Assembly: GCF_009371985.2 (NCBI RefSeq)
Contig: NZ_VIKU02000002.1
Span: 662,444-726,443, forward strand
DNA: 64,000 nucleotides
DNA from: Pelagihabitans pacificus
Lineage (GTDB): Bacteria; Bacteroidota; Bacteroidia; Flavobacteriales; Flavobacteriaceae
Direction of reading: 5' to 3'
Numbering within the stretch: the stretch's first letter is position 1; each line of letters starts with the position of its first letter. Positions 9,087-16,801 of this stretch are shown one piece after another. The notes beneath the pieces are model-generated. The model worked only from the letters and a program-made list of their open reading frames with translations. It had not been told where the DNA came from and did no database searches. A program made the position numbers and the translations under genes.

Positions 9087-10709
9087 TTATCGATTGTTGA
9101 CCAAGTCGAACAATTCCTTGTCCAGTTGCTGCTTGACCTCACAGGTTTTGTCCAAATGCATGGTAGCCGTATTGGTCGTATTGTAGGCAGGCCAATTGGG
9201 CAATCCTCTGTGGTTCGGGTTTCCAGTCTTGGCAAAATTGATCCAGGCTTGGCTTACCGTATCGGCAAGCTTGTGTGCTTCCTGCCCGCCCCCTGTCATA
9301 TTTTTGGCGCGTTCAATGTTATCGAATACGAACGGAAGCTCCATACAATGTAGGGATTTATACTTTCCGTCAAAAACGGGGGATTGCCAGGTAAACAGGT
9401 ACATGTATACCGGGGCACCTCCTTCCAGGGAAGATTTCTCGTTTGCCTGGACAACCGCTCCCGGCCGAAACATGACATCCACATCCAAAAGGTCTTTGGG
9501 GTCCGTGTCATTTGGATAGGCCTTTTTGACCGCTTGTATATAAGCATCCGACTTTTCCCTATACGTTTCCTTAATGTGGTTCATGATGGTTTCTTCAGAC
9601 GCTCCGACAAAACGCATGTTGGCAAAAGGAGCAAACTCGTTTTTGACCGTGCCGATCAACAACGGGATATTTTTAGACAGTTCAAAGGCTTCTTTAGAAA
9701 ACAACTGATAAGGAATATCTTCGCCATCCACACTGGGTCCCCACCCCAAACCAAAGCCCGAAATAGTTTTGCCTTCCGCTTTCATCTTTTCCTCTACTGT
9801 TTTAAGGGCCTTGGTGCCAGCAGCACTCAATTTTTCAAAAGGGAGGGTCTGCAGACTATCAACCTGATCGCTAGTTAAGTCCAATTCCGCAAGTACCCCG
9901 GCCCCGATAGCCCGGGTATCTTCTTTTTCAAGAATATCGGTGCGAAAAGAGCCACTCTGGTTGACCGCCTTATGAAAAAGACCTTTTGCTTTGGGCATCG
10001 CCATTAAGGTATTCACTTTGGCGCCACCGCCTGATTGACCAAAGATCATCAGGTTATTCGGATCGCCCCCAAAGTTGGAAATATTATCGCGGACCCACTC
10101 CAAGGCCGCGACCATGTCCAAAATACTGTTGTTGGCCGAATGCTTGTATTTTTGACCATAGGCGGATAAATCTAGAAATCCCAAAATGTTCAATCGATGA
10201 TTGATGGAAACCACGACCACGTCGCCTTTCTTACTTAGATTTTCGCCGTCATAGGAAGGCAATTCCTGACTGGAGCCTGCAGTAAAACCGCCTCCGTGGA
10301 TCCAAAACAGTACGGGTCGCTTTTTATCGTCAATACCAGGTGTCCAAATATTGATACGCAGACAGTCCTCGTTGGTATAGCCCCAATCATGATCGAAAAC
10401 AAATTCGGGTTCATCCTGTACTTCTGTGGTAGGGTTCATTAAAGGTGCGACCGGCCCGTAAGTCGTTGAACTTCGAATCCCCTCCCAAGGCTTGGCCTTT
10501 ACCGGGGGCATAAACCGTTCCGCTTGGGCATAGGGAATTCCTTTATAAGTATAAATACCATTGTGGATGTAACCACGAACTTTCCCGGATTCGGTGTCGG
10601 TTACCGCAACGCTTTTGCCTGTTTTGACTTCGCTTTGCGCATAGGGTTTTAGGCTCGAAAGTAAAAAAGTCCCGAGCAGTAGGATTACAAGGTTTTTATT
10701 CATTTTCAT
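9087..10709 (-). CDS. Type B carboxylesterase, exported
   Basis: A 540-aa alpha/beta hydrolase. I take the start at MKMNKNLVILLL (10709) because a signal peptide ending SLKPYAQS follows at once; an open frame further upstream has no family similarity. The nucleophile elbow FGQSGGGA puts the catalytic serine at residue 226. The oxyanion-hole motif WIHGGGFTAGS (about 120) and the EDCLRINIWTP signature of cholinesterase/para-nitrobenzyl esterases are present, as is LHCMELPFVF with the likely catalytic histidine. It probably removes ester groups from a glycoside before or during sugar cleavage by the neighbouring GH78 and GH3 enzymes. Confidence 0.85.
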   Translation of the reverse strand: MKMNKNLVILLLGTFLLSSLKPYAQSEVKTGKSVAVTDTESGKVRGYIHNGIYTYKGIPYAQAERFMPPVKAKPWEGIRSSTTYGPVAPLMNPTTEVQDEPEFVFDHDWGYTNEDCLRINIWTPGIDDKKRPVLFWIHGGGFTAGSSQELPSYDGENLSKKGDVVVVSINHRLNILGFLDLSAYGQKYKHSANNSILDMVAALEWVRDNISNFGGDPNNLMIFGQSGGGAKVNTLMAMPKAKGLFHKAVNQSGSFRTDILEKEDTRAIGAGVLAELDLTSDQVDSLQTLPFEKLSAAGTKALKTVEEKMKAEGKTISGFGLGWGPSVDGEDIPYQLFSKEAFELSKNIPLLIGTVKNEFAPFANMRFVGASEETIMNHIKETYREKSDAYIQAVKKAYPNDTDPKDLLDVDVMFRPGAVVQANEKSSLEGGAPVYMYLFTWQSPVFDGKYKSLHCMELPFVFDNIERAKNMTGGGQEAHKLADTVSQAWINFAKTGNPNHRGLPNWPAYNTTNTATMHLDKTCEVKQQLDKELFDLVNNR

Positions 10710-10862
10710 TTGATTTAGAGGTTCTGTAATGTACCGTACTACCATTTTTTGGCAACTAAATATATCCGAAGTCAGGGGGAACCCTTGGGAAAAATCCGCT
10801 AACGACATGATTAAGCCAGTAAACGGCAAATCACTAGTATTTTATATGAATGTGGGGGAATT

Positions 10863-11774
10863 TCACTCGAACCCGATTTCCTTCAAACCCTCATGGCTTA
10901 TCTTAATGGCTTCCAACGGATCCAGTCCGTCGAAGGTTATATCCTGTTCTACCATATAGTATTTCATGCCTGATACTTCTTTTTGGGCAAGGATTCGGGA
11001 AAAGTCGACGGTTCCCTTGCCGACGGGAGCAAAACGCCCTTGCTCGTCCATATCCTTTACATGCCACATCTTAAAACGGCCAGGGTACTTTTTAAAATAG
11101 GCGACGGGGTCGGCCCCCGCCTTCGTAACCCAATACAGGTCCATTTGAAAATCGACGAATTCGGGATTGCAGTTTTCCAGGAGGTAATCGATGATAACCA
11201 AACCGTTCTTACTTTCCTTAAATTCAAAATCGTGGTTATGGTAGAGTAATTTGAGTCCGGCCGCATTGGCCTTTTCGCCCAAGGTATCCAGTATTTTCAC
11301 CAATTCGGCGGCGGTTCCCTTCATGTTCATAGTGCGCTTTTCCCTATTAAATTCAAACATGCCCATGGGCGGAACCGGTATTACAAAATACTCGAAACCC
11401 GCCGCCTTCACATCGGCCATCATGCTATCGGCATTGTCCAGCGTTACGCCACCCTGATGGGTACTGATCGGGATGAGCCCCAATTCGTTAACGTAACTTT
11501 TAAAATCCTCTGGGGACATACTATAGAATTTTCCATCGGCATAGCTAGCGGCCTCGATGTTTTTGTAACCCGCCTCGGCCACTTTTTTTAAGGTGGCCTT
11601 TGCATCTTCACCCATGGCATCCCGTACGGTATAGAGGGCCAGCCCCCCGAAATTTGATACTTCCTTGACCCTGTTTTCGGTAGATTCGTCGTTTTCTTGT
11701 CCTTTTTTACCTTCCTCTTTGCACGAGAGGAACGCGCTAAGGATTATTCCTAAAATTAATATTGATTTTTTCAT
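10863..11774 (-). CDS. Xylose-isomerase-like TIM-barrel lipoprotein
   Basis: A 303-aa protein usually annotated as sugar phosphate isomerase/epimerase. It opens with a lipoprotein signal (MKKSILILGIILSAFLSC). The TIM-barrel core has the metal-site pattern of this family: IEAASYADG, LLYHNHDFEF, VDFQMDLYWV, MWHVKDMD and MVEQDITFDG near the C-terminus. Because it is exported, a phosphorylated sugar is an unlikely substrate. Exported relatives in Bacteroidota act on keto-sugars or 3-keto-glycosides, which would suit its place between a rhamnosidase and an esterase/glucosidase pair, but no dehydrogenase partner is seen here. Reaction unproven. Confidence 0.75.
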   Translation of the reverse strand: MKKSILILGIILSAFLSCKEEGKKGQENDESTENRVKEVSNFGGLALYTVRDAMGEDAKATLKKVAEAGYKNIEAASYADGKFYSMSPEDFKSYVNELGLIPISTHQGGVTLDNADSMMADVKAAGFEYFVIPVPPMGMFEFNREKRTMNMKGTAAELVKILDTLGEKANAAGLKLLYHNHDFEFKESKNGLVIIDYLLENCNPEFVDFQMDLYWVTKAGADPVAYFKKYPGRFKMWHVKDMDEQGRFAPVGKGTVDFSRILAQKEVSGMKYYMVEQDITFDGLDPLEAIKISHEGLKEIGFE

Positions 11775-11808
11775 GTTGTTCTTGTTGATAATTGATATTC
11801 AATCCATA

Positions 11809-14800
11809 CTATTTCTTGATTTCAAAAACATAGCTTCCCGAAGCTAGTTCCAAGACGACTTGACTGTCTTGCATGGGCAAAATTTTGATGCCTTTTGATT
11901 CTTTCAATTTTATTTCCCCTTCGGTAATGTTTTCCACGGAATTGGCATCCAAATACAGCGTGGCCGAAGTATTCGGAGGTATCGTCGTCTTGAATATCCA
12001 TCCCGTTTCGTTTGACTTCCATTCACTTTTTATTCTTCCATACATGGAATCATAGTACCCTTTGGCCCAAGTCATCTTCCCCGTCGGGTCGGGAACGGGC
12101 CTCAAAATGAATTGTTTGAAGCCAGGGTGTTCGGGGTCTCTTTGGATGCCTAAAGAATATTCGTACATCCATCCCGCTACTGCTCCAAAAGAATAATGGT
12201 TGAAGGAATTCATACTATTGTTGCCCCCAAATCCATCTTCGACCGTATAGGAATTTAGACGCTCCCATATGGTGGTAGCCCCATTTTTTACGGAATATAA
12301 CCACGACGGGTACGTCTCTTGCTGTAATAGGCGATAGGCCAAATCATGACGGCCATTCTCCGAAAGGGCATGGTTCAGGGATGCTGTGCCGATGAAGCCG
12401 GTCATCAGGGAATATTCGGGACGCCGGATGCCCAATTCATCTTCATTGCTGCGTTTTATGCTTAAAGCCAGACGTTCCACAGTTTTTTTTCTGTTTTCAG
12501 GGGTTAAAACCCCCAGATGCAACGGTATGGCATATGAAGCTTGGGTGTCTACAAAATCGCCTGCTTTCTTTCTTTTATCCTCCGCTATCGGTGGCCCGAA
12601 CCGTAGGCTTTGGTTGCCCAGATGTAGTGATTTTCCAGTCGTGGCATCGACATAGGTCGTATTGAAAAATGCCTTTCGTACGGCATATTGTTTCTCGAAT
12701 TCTTTGGCATCATCGGCCTTGCCCAGCATACGGGCGGTCTTCGCCAGAATTTCCAAATCGCGTAAATGATAGGCGCTCCAAAAAGAGGTATCCTCGTTTT
12801 TAAAACCTTCGGGACTCAACCAATCGCCCAAAGGCCCTTCGTTCAAAATGCCAGTTTCTGGATTGATTTTGGATGTTAGGAATTCAACATATTTCTTCAT
12901 GGCCCCATAGTGTTCCTCCAGCACCCTTAAATCGCCGTACTGTTGATAGAGCTCCCAAGGAATGATGATACCGGCACTTCCCCAGAGGGTGCCCCCAAAG
13001 CCCCCACCGACGGGCGCGACATCGGTAAAACGGCCGTCTTCCCGCTGCATGTCACGCATTGCCAATAAATGCCGTCTTAAAAAAGGCTCCACATCGGCCA
13101 GATAGGTCGAGGCCTTGGAGAATACATTGATGTCGCCGCTCCAACCCATCCGTTCATTACGTGCTGGGGTGTCGGTCGGAATCGACAAAAAATTGCCACG
13201 TAACGACCAGGTTATATTTTCCCAGAGTTTGTTGACAAGCTCGTTGGAGGTTTCATAACGGGATGCCAGTTCATCGATGGAGCTAATGACCAGTCCCTTT
13301 ATATTTTCCAAGGGAACAGGTGCCTCAACGCCCGTAACCTCCAAAAACCGATAGCCATGAAAGGTAAACCGTGGCCGAATGGTTTCTGCCCCACCTTTTC
13401 GAATATAGATATCCTGCGTCAGGGCCGCACGGATATTTTCCAACATTATCATACCCATGTTGCCCTCATATTCGGGCAGGTCGGGATATTTTACCTCGGC
13501 ATACCGAAGGATTACGGTGTCCCCCATTTTTCCAGGGGGAAGCTGTATTTCGGGAAAACCTACCATATTCTGGCCCATATCATAGACATAAACCCCTGGT
13601 CGGACTTCCTCCATGCCAATCGGATCCAATCTTTCGACGATGGTCGGGCTTTTACCGATTTTACCAAGCAAAGCGACATCCTCGTAATCAAAACCCGCTG
13701 CCTGAAAGGTGGTTCCCTCTATCGGAACTATCGCCGCATTCTTCCATCCGCTATCATCAAAGCCCACGGTAGCCCAACCTGAAATCGTTTCTTCCTTTCT
13801 AGCATCATAGACTTCACCTTGAAAAAAGCTGCCATAGCGTATGGGGCCGTCCGTATTCAATTTCCAATCGGTATCGTTGGTAGTTATCACTTGTTCCGAA
13901 CCATCCCCATAGGTAATTACCAATTGTGCCAACAAGGATTGCCGGTCCCCAAAAAAGTTCCAATTTTCCCCTAAGTACGTTATGTTCCCGCTCCACCAAC
14001 CTTCCCCTAACCAACCGCCCAAAGCGTTTTCTCCGGAATTGACCAATGAGGTTACATCATAGGTCTGGTACATCTGGGTCTTATTGTACTGCGTAAGACC
14101 TGGAGTAAAATAATCGGCCCCGATCCGCTGGCCATTCAGGTACATTTCATAAATACCCCTTGCGGTCACATACAGGCGGGCCTTGGTCACTGTTTTATTC
14201 CCGGTCTTGAATTCGGCCCGTAGCATTGGGGTTGCGTTTCTACTGGGATCGGCCAAAACCATGGCTTCGTTTTCACCTCCTCCTATTTGATAGGTTTCAT
14301 CCGAAATCGAAAAGTTGGCATTGTCTTCCAAAGAAGCTTTAAAAATTCCTTGGTAGGTTTCTTTTGAGTTTAAATTTTCCGAAAATAACGTATTGGAAGG
14401 TTCCCGAAAATTACGGATATAAACATCTGAAAACCGGGCCTTTTGCTTTGCATCTAGATAAAAACCGATATCCCCCAGCATCGGAAAACTAATATAGTCG
14501 TTCCCGAAACCGACCGGATTTAAATTGAACCCGATCTTACCAAAAGGGGAGGGATTCTTGTCATCATTGTCCGATATTTTGTGTTCCTCGTCCGTACCAT
14601 CCAAAAAAGCCTGAAAGAGCCCGAAAACACCTTCGACGTAAAAAGTATGCTTATCGTATTTGTTGGCTTCATGGATCAAATGGGAGGGGATATCATAACT
14701 TCTAAATGGTTTTACGTTGCTATCGTCGGTTGTGTATCCCACACGATACACCTTGAATTTCGCCAATCCGTTGTCTGCACCGTTCACTGCCGAAATATCC

Positions 14801-15432
14801 AATTCGAAACGTATAAAGCTTTCGTTTTCACCGTTTTCGACCCCTTGAATGTTCAAATCCTTGTTTAGCAATCGTGGGTCATTTCCGCCAAAAACAAAGG
14901 ATGCCTTGGTACTTTTCGACGCTTCGTCTAACTGTAATGCGTACTCCAATTTAAAAACCGAGAGATAATGGGAATACAATACCATGTCTTCTTCTCCGCC
15001 GCCAATCCATTTAGCATCGTTCCAGCGCTGCGAAGAGGGGGTGGAATCCAACAATCCGGTTTCGAACCAAGCGGAATCGGTCAGGGTATTTCCTTTAGTA
15101 TCCCAGACCGTTATGGTGTAGTCGTATTTTGTTCTAGGCCGAAGTTCTTTTCCCTTGTATCGAATGCCCAGGGAGCTGTCATCTTCTACTTTTCCGGAAT
15201 CCCAAACGGTCGTTCCTTTTTCGTCGACCACTACGATTCGATAGGCCTCTTGGGTCATTCCCCTTTCCGAAGTAGTTGTAACCATTTGCCAACTGAATTG
15301 AGGGGTTTCCACATCGATGCCCAGAGGGAGGGTTTGATAGTCTACCTGAAGCTCGGCAATAGACTCTTGGGAAAAACCCAACATAGTAAGCAACGAAAAC
15401 AACAAACCAAGGAGCACAGTTTTAGGCTTCAT
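11809..15432 (-). CDS. GH78 alpha-L-rhamnosidase, exported
   Basis: A 1207-aa multidomain enzyme with a Sec signal peptide (MKPKTVLLGLLFSLLTMLGFSQ). It has an N-terminal fibronectin-like domain (about 25-130), an inserted concanavalin-like module (about 140-360), the rhamnosidase N-domain with YFTPGLTQYNKTQMYQTYDV, then the (alpha/alpha)6 catalytic barrel. DTPARNERMGWSGDIN (about 755-770) is the family hallmark and holds the acidic catalytic residues, and a C-terminal beta domain ends the protein. The enzyme releases terminal alpha-L-rhamnose from glycosides or polysaccharides. It is the first gene of the cluster reading leftward. No SusC/SusD pair is visible, so the substrate may be a small rhamnoside rather than a large polysaccharide. 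Confidence 0.9.
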   Translation of the reverse strand: MKPKTVLLGLLFSLLTMLGFSQESIAELQVDYQTLPLGIDVETPQFSWQMVTTTSERGMTQEAYRIVVVDEKGTTVWDSGKVEDDSSLGIRYKGKELRPRTKYDYTITVWDTKGNTLTDSAWFETGLLDSTPSSQRWNDAKWIGGGEEDMVLYSHYLSVFKLEYALQLDEASKSTKASFVFGGNDPRLLNKDLNIQGVENGENESFIRFELDISAVNGADNGLAKFKVYRVGYTTDDSNVKPFRSYDIPSHLIHEANKYDKHTFYVEGVFGLFQAFLDGTDEEHKISDNDDKNPSPFGKIGFNLNPVGFGNDYISFPMLGDIGFYLDAKQKARFSDVYIRNFREPSNTLFSENLNSKETYQGIFKASLEDNANFSISDETYQIGGGENEAMVLADPSRNATPMLRAEFKTGNKTVTKARLYVTARGIYEMYLNGQRIGADYFTPGLTQYNKTQMYQTYDVTSLVNSGENALGGWLGEGWWSGNITYLGENWNFFGDRQSLLAQLVITYGDGSEQVITTNDTDWKLNTDGPIRYGSFFQGEVYDARKEETISGWATVGFDDSGWKNAAIVPIEGTTFQAAGFDYEDVALLGKIGKSPTIVERLDPIGMEEVRPGVYVYDMGQNMVGFPEIQLPPGKMGDTVILRYAEVKYPDLPEYEGNMGMIMLENIRAALTQDIYIRKGGAETIRPRFTFHGYRFLEVTGVEAPVPLENIKGLVISSIDELASRYETSNELVNKLWENITWSLRGNFLSIPTDTPARNERMGWSGDINVFSKASTYLADVEPFLRRHLLAMRDMQREDGRFTDVAPVGGGFGGTLWGSAGIIIPWELYQQYGDLRVLEEHYGAMKKYVEFLTSKINPETGILNEGPLGDWLSPEGFKNEDTSFWSAYHLRDLEILAKTARMLGKADDAKEFEKQYAVRKAFFNTTYVDATTGKSLHLGNQSLRFGPPIAEDKRKKAGDFVDTQASYAIPLHLGVLTPENRKKTVERLALSIKRSNEDELGIRRPEYSLMTGFIGTASLNHALSENGRHDLAYRLLQQETYPSWLYSVKNGATTIWERLNSYTVEDGFGGNNSMNSFNHYSFGAVAGWMYEYSLGIQRDPEHPGFKQFILRPVPDPTGKMTWAKGYYDSMYGRIKSEWKSNETGWIFKTTIPPNTSATLYLDANSVENITEGEIKLKESKGIKILPMQDSQVVLELASGSYVFEIKK

Positions 15433-16278
15433 TACGAGATTTTTTAGTGTTTCATGGAAACGATATTTCTTTCAAATTCTTCACTCTCTTAAAACTGTAC
15501 AAGTAAGGTACTTTGTGCCCCCTGCCGTTGAATAATTTTTCATAGGGGACCAGAATATGCTTGGACAACATTTTACGCTGAAAGCCGGTATGCCGCAATT
15601 TTTCGCCCAACACGGCCTAATATACTATTTGTAGCTCTTTTAACTTGAATTTTGGGGAAGTAAATTTATGCCTACCAACTTCTTTTCCGGATTTTCACCT
15701 TAGGCTTTCAAGACTTTACCGAAAATCGTTTGATAATCCATCAGTAAGGATGCAGTTCATTAAGGCGGTACCCAATGATGGAATCGGAAAGCTCGTCCGG
15801 TCGTAGACTTACCTCCTCATAGTTGATGAGTGCATCATAGGCAATAAGTATAAATTGGTCGAACATCCTGTGCCGGACGGGGAAACAACCGCGAAAATGG
15901 AAGACTGTTCCAGATAAATGTTCTCTAGGTCTTTTTTCCGTAGTCTCCTTTTTAACGTCGCCGTCAACACTTTCATCCCGTTTGACAAAACCGCCCTATA
16001 GGGCAAAAAGTTCGGTATAATAATACTCCAGCACAAGGATTTTTAAGTGTTTCCCCGTTAAATCCCAAAATGACCGAATCATAAGCCCGGTGAGGCGTCA
16101 TTTTTTCATTTGATGGAGGGTGCTAGCTGTTTTGGATTCTACAAACTTGGTTTGCAAAGACAATTTTGATTAGGACTATCCGTTACCAAAATTATGCACA
16201 ACCATCGTACCGACACATTTACCGTCCCTACACGATTCAAATGATACGGAGATAATATTGGATGAATTCATTAAAAAC
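15433..16278. other. Gene-poor region upstream of GH78
   Basis: About 850 nt without a convincing intact gene. It must contain the GH78 promoter, but I find no exact TAnnTTTG box near 15433-15540. The middle part holds decayed coding sequence (see 15741-15995). The remainder shows short open frames only. Confidence 0.5.
15741..15995 (-). pseudogene. Possible gene remnant, C-terminal fragment
   Basis: An 84-codon open stretch directly after an in-frame TAG, ending at TGA, with protein-like composition (for example MFDQFILIAYDALINYEEV and SDSIIGYRLNELHPY). There is no good start except an internal ATG at 15866. A second open frame just upstream (starting near 16108) overlaps in another register, as expected for a frameshifted gene. 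I do not recognise the family. It could also be chance. Confidence 0.25.
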
Positions 16279-16310
16279 AAAAAATCCAACCACTCCCGTG
16301 ATTGGATTTT
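16279..16310 (-). terminator. Rho-independent terminator of tRNA-Pro
   Basis: Nine-base perfect arms (16281-16289 and 16302-16310) form a hairpin just downstream of the tRNA. On the minus strand it is followed by a run of T. Confidence 0.7.
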
Positions 16311-16316
16311 CTTGGT

Positions 16317-16390
16317 CGGGGTGGCAGGATTCGAACCTGCGACCTCCTGCTCCCAAAGCAGGCGCGATAACCGGGCTACGCTACACCCCG
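16317..16390 (-). tRNA. tRNA-Pro (anticodon TGG)
   Basis: 74 nt. The acceptor arms CGGGGTG/CACCCCG pair fully. The anticodon arm is CCTGC-TTTGGGA-GCAGG with anticodon TGG, and the T arm is GCAGG-TTCGAAT-CCTGC. CCA is not encoded. A terminator hairpin follows at once. Confidence 0.95.
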
Positions 16391-16560
16391 AATGGTGTAA
16401 ACTCCAATAATTAAAGGTACAAATCCCAATTGAGAACGTCCCCATTAAACGTCAATCGGCGGCACCGTTTAAAAATGCCCCAGAATGAAATCAGTATGGC
16501 ACGCCTTCATTTTCTAAAGCGGATTTGTCCGCCGAAGTCGGCCTAATTTTTTATAAGCCG

Positions 16561-16594
16561 GCCTTTGCCGTTAAAGGCTTCGGCCGGCAAAGGC
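16561..16594. repeat. Inverted repeat directly abutting the tRNA-Ser 3' end
   Basis: Ten-base perfect arms (16561-16570 and 16585-16594) around a 14-nt loop touch the last base of tRNA-Ser. In the tRNA transcription direction it is followed by an A-rich rather than T-rich stretch, so it is not a textbook terminator. A second GC-rich partial palindrome lies at about 16520-16545. It may act in 3' processing or termination, or be a small repetitive palindrome. Confidence 0.55.
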
Positions 16595-16677
16595 GGAGAG
16601 ACTGGGACTCGAACCCAGGCGACACTTGCGCGTCGACAGATTAGCAATCTGCTCCGTTACCACTCCGGCACCTCTCC
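16595..16677 (-). tRNA. tRNA-Ser (anticodon GCT)
   Basis: About 83 nt with a variable arm, as expected for a class II tRNA. The acceptor is GGAGAGG/TCTCTCC with one G-U pair. The anticodon loop TTGCTAA gives GCT, and the T arm is CTGGG-TTCGAGT-CCCAG. CCA is not encoded. Confidence 0.93.
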
Positions 16678-16729
16678 TAATATTACTTAGATGAACGTAT
16701 ACACATTCCCAATGGGGAAAATGCGGTTG

Positions 16730-16760
16730 CAAATGTACTTTTTCCTGTACTAGCACGCAA
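16730..16760 (-). promoter_or_regulatory. Promoter of tRNA-Ser
   Basis: On the minus strand TTG (16758-16760), 20 nt, then TACATTTG (16730-16737), a full match to the Bacteroidota consensus. It sits between the stop of the HD hydrolase gene and the tRNA. Confidence 0.7.
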
Positions 16761-16801
16761 CATTTTAAACAGTTTTTTTGAATGAAAATCCACCCCTAAT
16801 C

